A DNA stretch of 64,000 nt, taken from assembly GCA_951812735.1 (NCBI GenBank), contig OX638332.1, positions 1,000,732-1,064,731 of the forward strand. Reading direction: 5' to 3'. The notes under the pieces were generated by a model, which saw nothing but the letters and a program-made list of their open reading frames with translations, ran no database searches and was not told the DNA's origin. This DNA comes from Candidatus Dadabacteria bacterium. GTDB taxonomy: Bacteria; Desulfobacterota_D; UBA1144; Nemesobacterales; Nemesobacteraceae. Below, piece after piece: positions 62,775 through 64,000 of the stretch. How positions within the stretch are numbered: position 1 is the stretch's first letter; every line of letters begins with the position of its first letter. The translations under genes and the position numbers were made by a program.

Positions 62775-63305
62775 TCAGAGAAGCACCTCAGGGCCGTCGG
62801 TTTTCGAAATCGCCTGCGAACCCCCGAGCCCGGAACATATATCTCTTACCGTCATGTTTTTCACAGGATGCCAGGCGGCCGGTTCTATCTCGAGCAAGGG
62901 TTCAAGGACAAACCTTCTTTCGTGCGCCCTCGGATGGGGTATAACTAGAGAGTCGGTAGTTATTACCAGATTCCCGTAGAAGATTATGTCAAGATCGATT
63001 ACCCTCGGTCCCCACCTTCTTGTTTTTTTTCTCCCGATTTTCTCTTCGATTGCCTTCAGGCACTTGAGAAGCTCAAAAGGGGAAAGTTCCGTTTCCACTT
63101 TGACTACGGCATTTGTGAATTTCGGCTGATCCTGCGGTCCCACAGGTTCTGACTCGTAAAGAGAAGATACGGCCGCCACGTGCGCGTACTTTTCGATGCT
63201 TCTCAGGGCGCGGATGAAATTCTCACGCACGGGGCCAATATTGCCGCCGACACCTATGAAAACAGCGCTCGGTGAAGCTTCAGGTTCGTTCAATGGAATA
63301 CTCAC
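62775..63305 (-). CDS. folK: 2-amino-4-hydroxy-6-hydroxymethyldihydropteridine pyrophosphokinase
   Basis: FolK transfers pyrophosphate to hydroxymethyldihydropterin in folate synthesis. The 176-residue chain has FIGVGGNIGPVRENF, the pterin and magnesium region RRWGPRVIDLDIIFYG, and IPHPRAHERRFVLEPLLEI. It is 15 to 25 residues longer than E. coli FolK, with a short tail. It is divergent from the pterin dehydratase gene. Confidence 0.96.
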   Translation of the reverse strand: MSIPLNEPEASPSAVFIGVGGNIGPVRENFIRALRSIEKYAHVAAVSSLYESEPVGPQDQPKFTNAVVKVETELSPFELLKCLKAIEEKIGRKKTRRWGPRVIDLDIIFYGNLVITTDSLVIPHPRAHERRFVLEPLLEIEPAAWHPVKNMTVRDICSGLGGSQAISKTDGPEVLL

Positions 63306-63316
63306 CCCGGTTAATA

Positions 63317-63322
63317 TATAAT
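63317..63322 (+). promoter_or_regulatory. -10 box before the pterin dehydratase start
   Basis: TATAAT at 63317-63322 overlaps the first possible ATG (63321). If it is used as a promoter, translation must start at the second ATG (63333), ten bases downstream. Confidence 0.5.
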
Positions 63323-63332
63323 GAGAAAATAT

Positions 63333-63611
63333 ATGGCACTTTTAACCGAAAAAGAAATTTCTTCCGCGCTTGAGGCTCTTGACGGCTGGCAGAGAAAGGG
63401 AGAAGAGATAGAAAAGACGTTTGTTCTCAGAAATTTCGTCGATTCCATGGGGTTTGTGAACAAGGTCGCGCTTCTTTCAGAAATGGCCGACCATCACCCG
63501 GACATCCTGATCCGGTGGAACAAAGTTTCCATCACGCTTTCAACCCACAGCGAGGGAGGAATCACGGAAAAAGACCTGAGTTTGGCGGGAGAAATAGAAA
63601 AGGCGCTCTGA
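63333..63611 (+). CDS. phhB: Pterin-4a-carbinolamine dehydratase
   Basis: A 92-residue dehydratase that recycles the pterin cofactor and can also bind regulators. The active-site region SEMADHHPDILIRWNKV (shown in part) is intact, with the double His of the family. I chose the ATG at 63333 because the earlier ATG lies inside a TATAAT box and because MALLTEKEISSALEALDGW is the usual start. It faces folK. No aromatic hydroxylase is near. Confidence 0.92.
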   Translation: MALLTEKEISSALEALDGWQRKGEEIEKTFVLRNFVDSMGFVNKVALLSEMADHHPDILIRWNKVSITLSTHSEGGITEKDLSLAGEIEKAL

Positions 63612-63639
63612 CACGAGTTCCGCGCGCCATCCGGGGAAA

Positions 63640-63906
63640 CTAGTCCACATCCCTTATTTCGTAATCGTCCTCCCCAAGGGTAATGGTATCTCCCTCGGGT
63701 CCACCCACCTGCGAACCGCCTTTTTTGTCTTTGCTGGGAAACAGCTTCCTTAAAATCGAGGCTCCGGCCCCCAGCACGCCAACCGCAACCAAGGCCAAAA
63801 CGCCGAAAAACGCAAAAAGACAGATGGCTACAACCACGAAAAGCGCAATGAAAGGAAGAGAGAAAAGAGAGGCTCTACCCTTGCGAATGTAAATTTTTCC
63901 TGCCAT
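63640..63906 (-). CDS. Small membrane protein of unknown function
   Basis: An 88-residue protein with a basic N-terminus, two closely spaced hydrophobic segments (about 17-34 and 36-52) and an acidic C-terminal tail (GEDDYEIRDVD). No family recognised. It follows a SEC-C protein by 23 bases on the same strand, so the two may be co-transcribed. Confidence 0.65.
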   Translation of the reverse strand: MAGKIYIRKGRASLFSLPFIALFVVVAICLFAFFGVLALVAVGVLGAGASILRKLFPSKDKKGGSQVGGPEGDTITLGEDDYEIRDVD

Positions 63907-63929
63907 TAAAACACCTTATCCCTATATTG

Positions 63930-64000
63930 TTACCGGCCGCAGCACCTTTTGTATTTCTTGCCGCTGCCACAAGGGCACGGGCTGTTTCGACCGACTTTTT
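63930..64000 (-). CDS. C-terminal end of a SEC-C motif protein (SecA or similar)
   Basis: The minus strand translates to a tail ending RNSPCPCGSGKKYKRCCGR before the stop at 63930. This zinc-binding SEC-C motif is at the C-terminus of SecA and of some small proteins; the final CC pair is the variant of the usual CH. The rest of the gene lies beyond the window, so SecA cannot be told from a stand-alone SEC-C protein. Confidence 0.8.
   Translation of the reverse strand, partial: KVGRNSPCPCGSGKKYKRCCGR

Noticed and set aside
1..64000. CRISPR array, rRNA or complete insertion sequence
   Set aside because: No regularly spaced repeats, rRNA segments or transposase genes were found on either strand.

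Overview
The window is a dense, mostly housekeeping stretch of a bacterial chromosome. About 60 genes lie on both strands in short operons, with few gaps. A TonB-dependent receptor, MlaF/MlaE lipid-transport parts and several lipoproteins point to a diderm (Gram-negative) cell. Sodium- and proton-coupled membrane proteins (OadGAB decarboxylase, two CPA2 antiporters, a CaCA exchanger, a DASS symporter) suggest sodium energetics and perhaps a marine or host-associated life. No rRNA, tRNA, CRISPR array or intact transposon was seen. Taxonomy cannot be settled from this window; an uncultured lineage near Dadabacteria or the old Deltaproteobacteria is only a low-confidence guess.

Layout. 1-9.3 kb: antiporter (cut by the window edge), pyruvate kinase, a DASS transporter, then a minus-strand run of gshA-like ligase, zinc-ribbon/RDD protein, DsbA-like protein, purB and a YycJ-like hydrolase. 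9.4-18.5 kb: PIN/TRAM-ispD-ispF, mlaF, Mn-type SOD, a sigma-70 factor, rplM-rpsI-inositol phosphate synthase, lipoprotein-mlaE, glutaredoxin. 18.5-23.8 kb: cobalamin riboswitch with a BtuB-like receptor, two luciferase-like oxidoreductases around a 12-bp inverted repeat, and an orphan membrane protein. 23.8-30.2 kb: a propionyl-CoA carboxylase operon that also carries two orphan ABC substrate-binding lipoproteins. 30.2-36.4 kb: coaE-gltX, divergent BtuF-like protein, a tandem duplication encoding DVDPFQ-repeat mini-proteins, fabH, an AEC permease. 36.4-43.7 kb: rpmG-rpmB, zur-merC, another substrate-binding lipoprotein, an SDR and oadGAB. 43.8-47.6 kb: rpmH-rnpA-yidD-yidC-jag, then tadA. 47.6-54.2 kb: two paralogous acyl-CoA ligases around a CaCA exchanger, then a KefB-type antiporter. 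54.5-64 kb: trpEG, phosphohexomutase, HigBA toxin-antitoxin, an OB-fold acyl-CoA-associated protein, thiD, two accessory-looking genes, folD, folK, a pterin dehydratase, a small membrane protein and a SEC-C tail.

How it fits together. Propionyl-CoA carboxylase, two acyl-CoA ligases, the OB-fold protein, FabH and the luciferase-like enzymes suggest fatty-acid or branched-substrate oxidation through propionyl-CoA. That route usually needs B12-dependent methylmalonyl-CoA mutase, which agrees with B12 uptake genes at two places. OadGAB would turn decarboxylation into a sodium gradient that the antiporters and symporter can use.

Most notable: (1) a recurring promoter layout in which the -10 box sits about 6-11 nt before the start codon, implying leaderless mRNAs for thiD, trpE, btuF and probably gltX, rpmH and higB; (2) a recent 341-bp tandem duplication producing two DVDPFQ-repeat mini-proteins, one membrane-anchored and one not; (3) long perfect inverted repeats at 22029-22059 and 52294-52334; (4) orphan substrate-binding proteins inside a carboxylase operon. 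I found no clear candidate for a wholly new multi-gene system; the DVDPFQ locus is the least explained.
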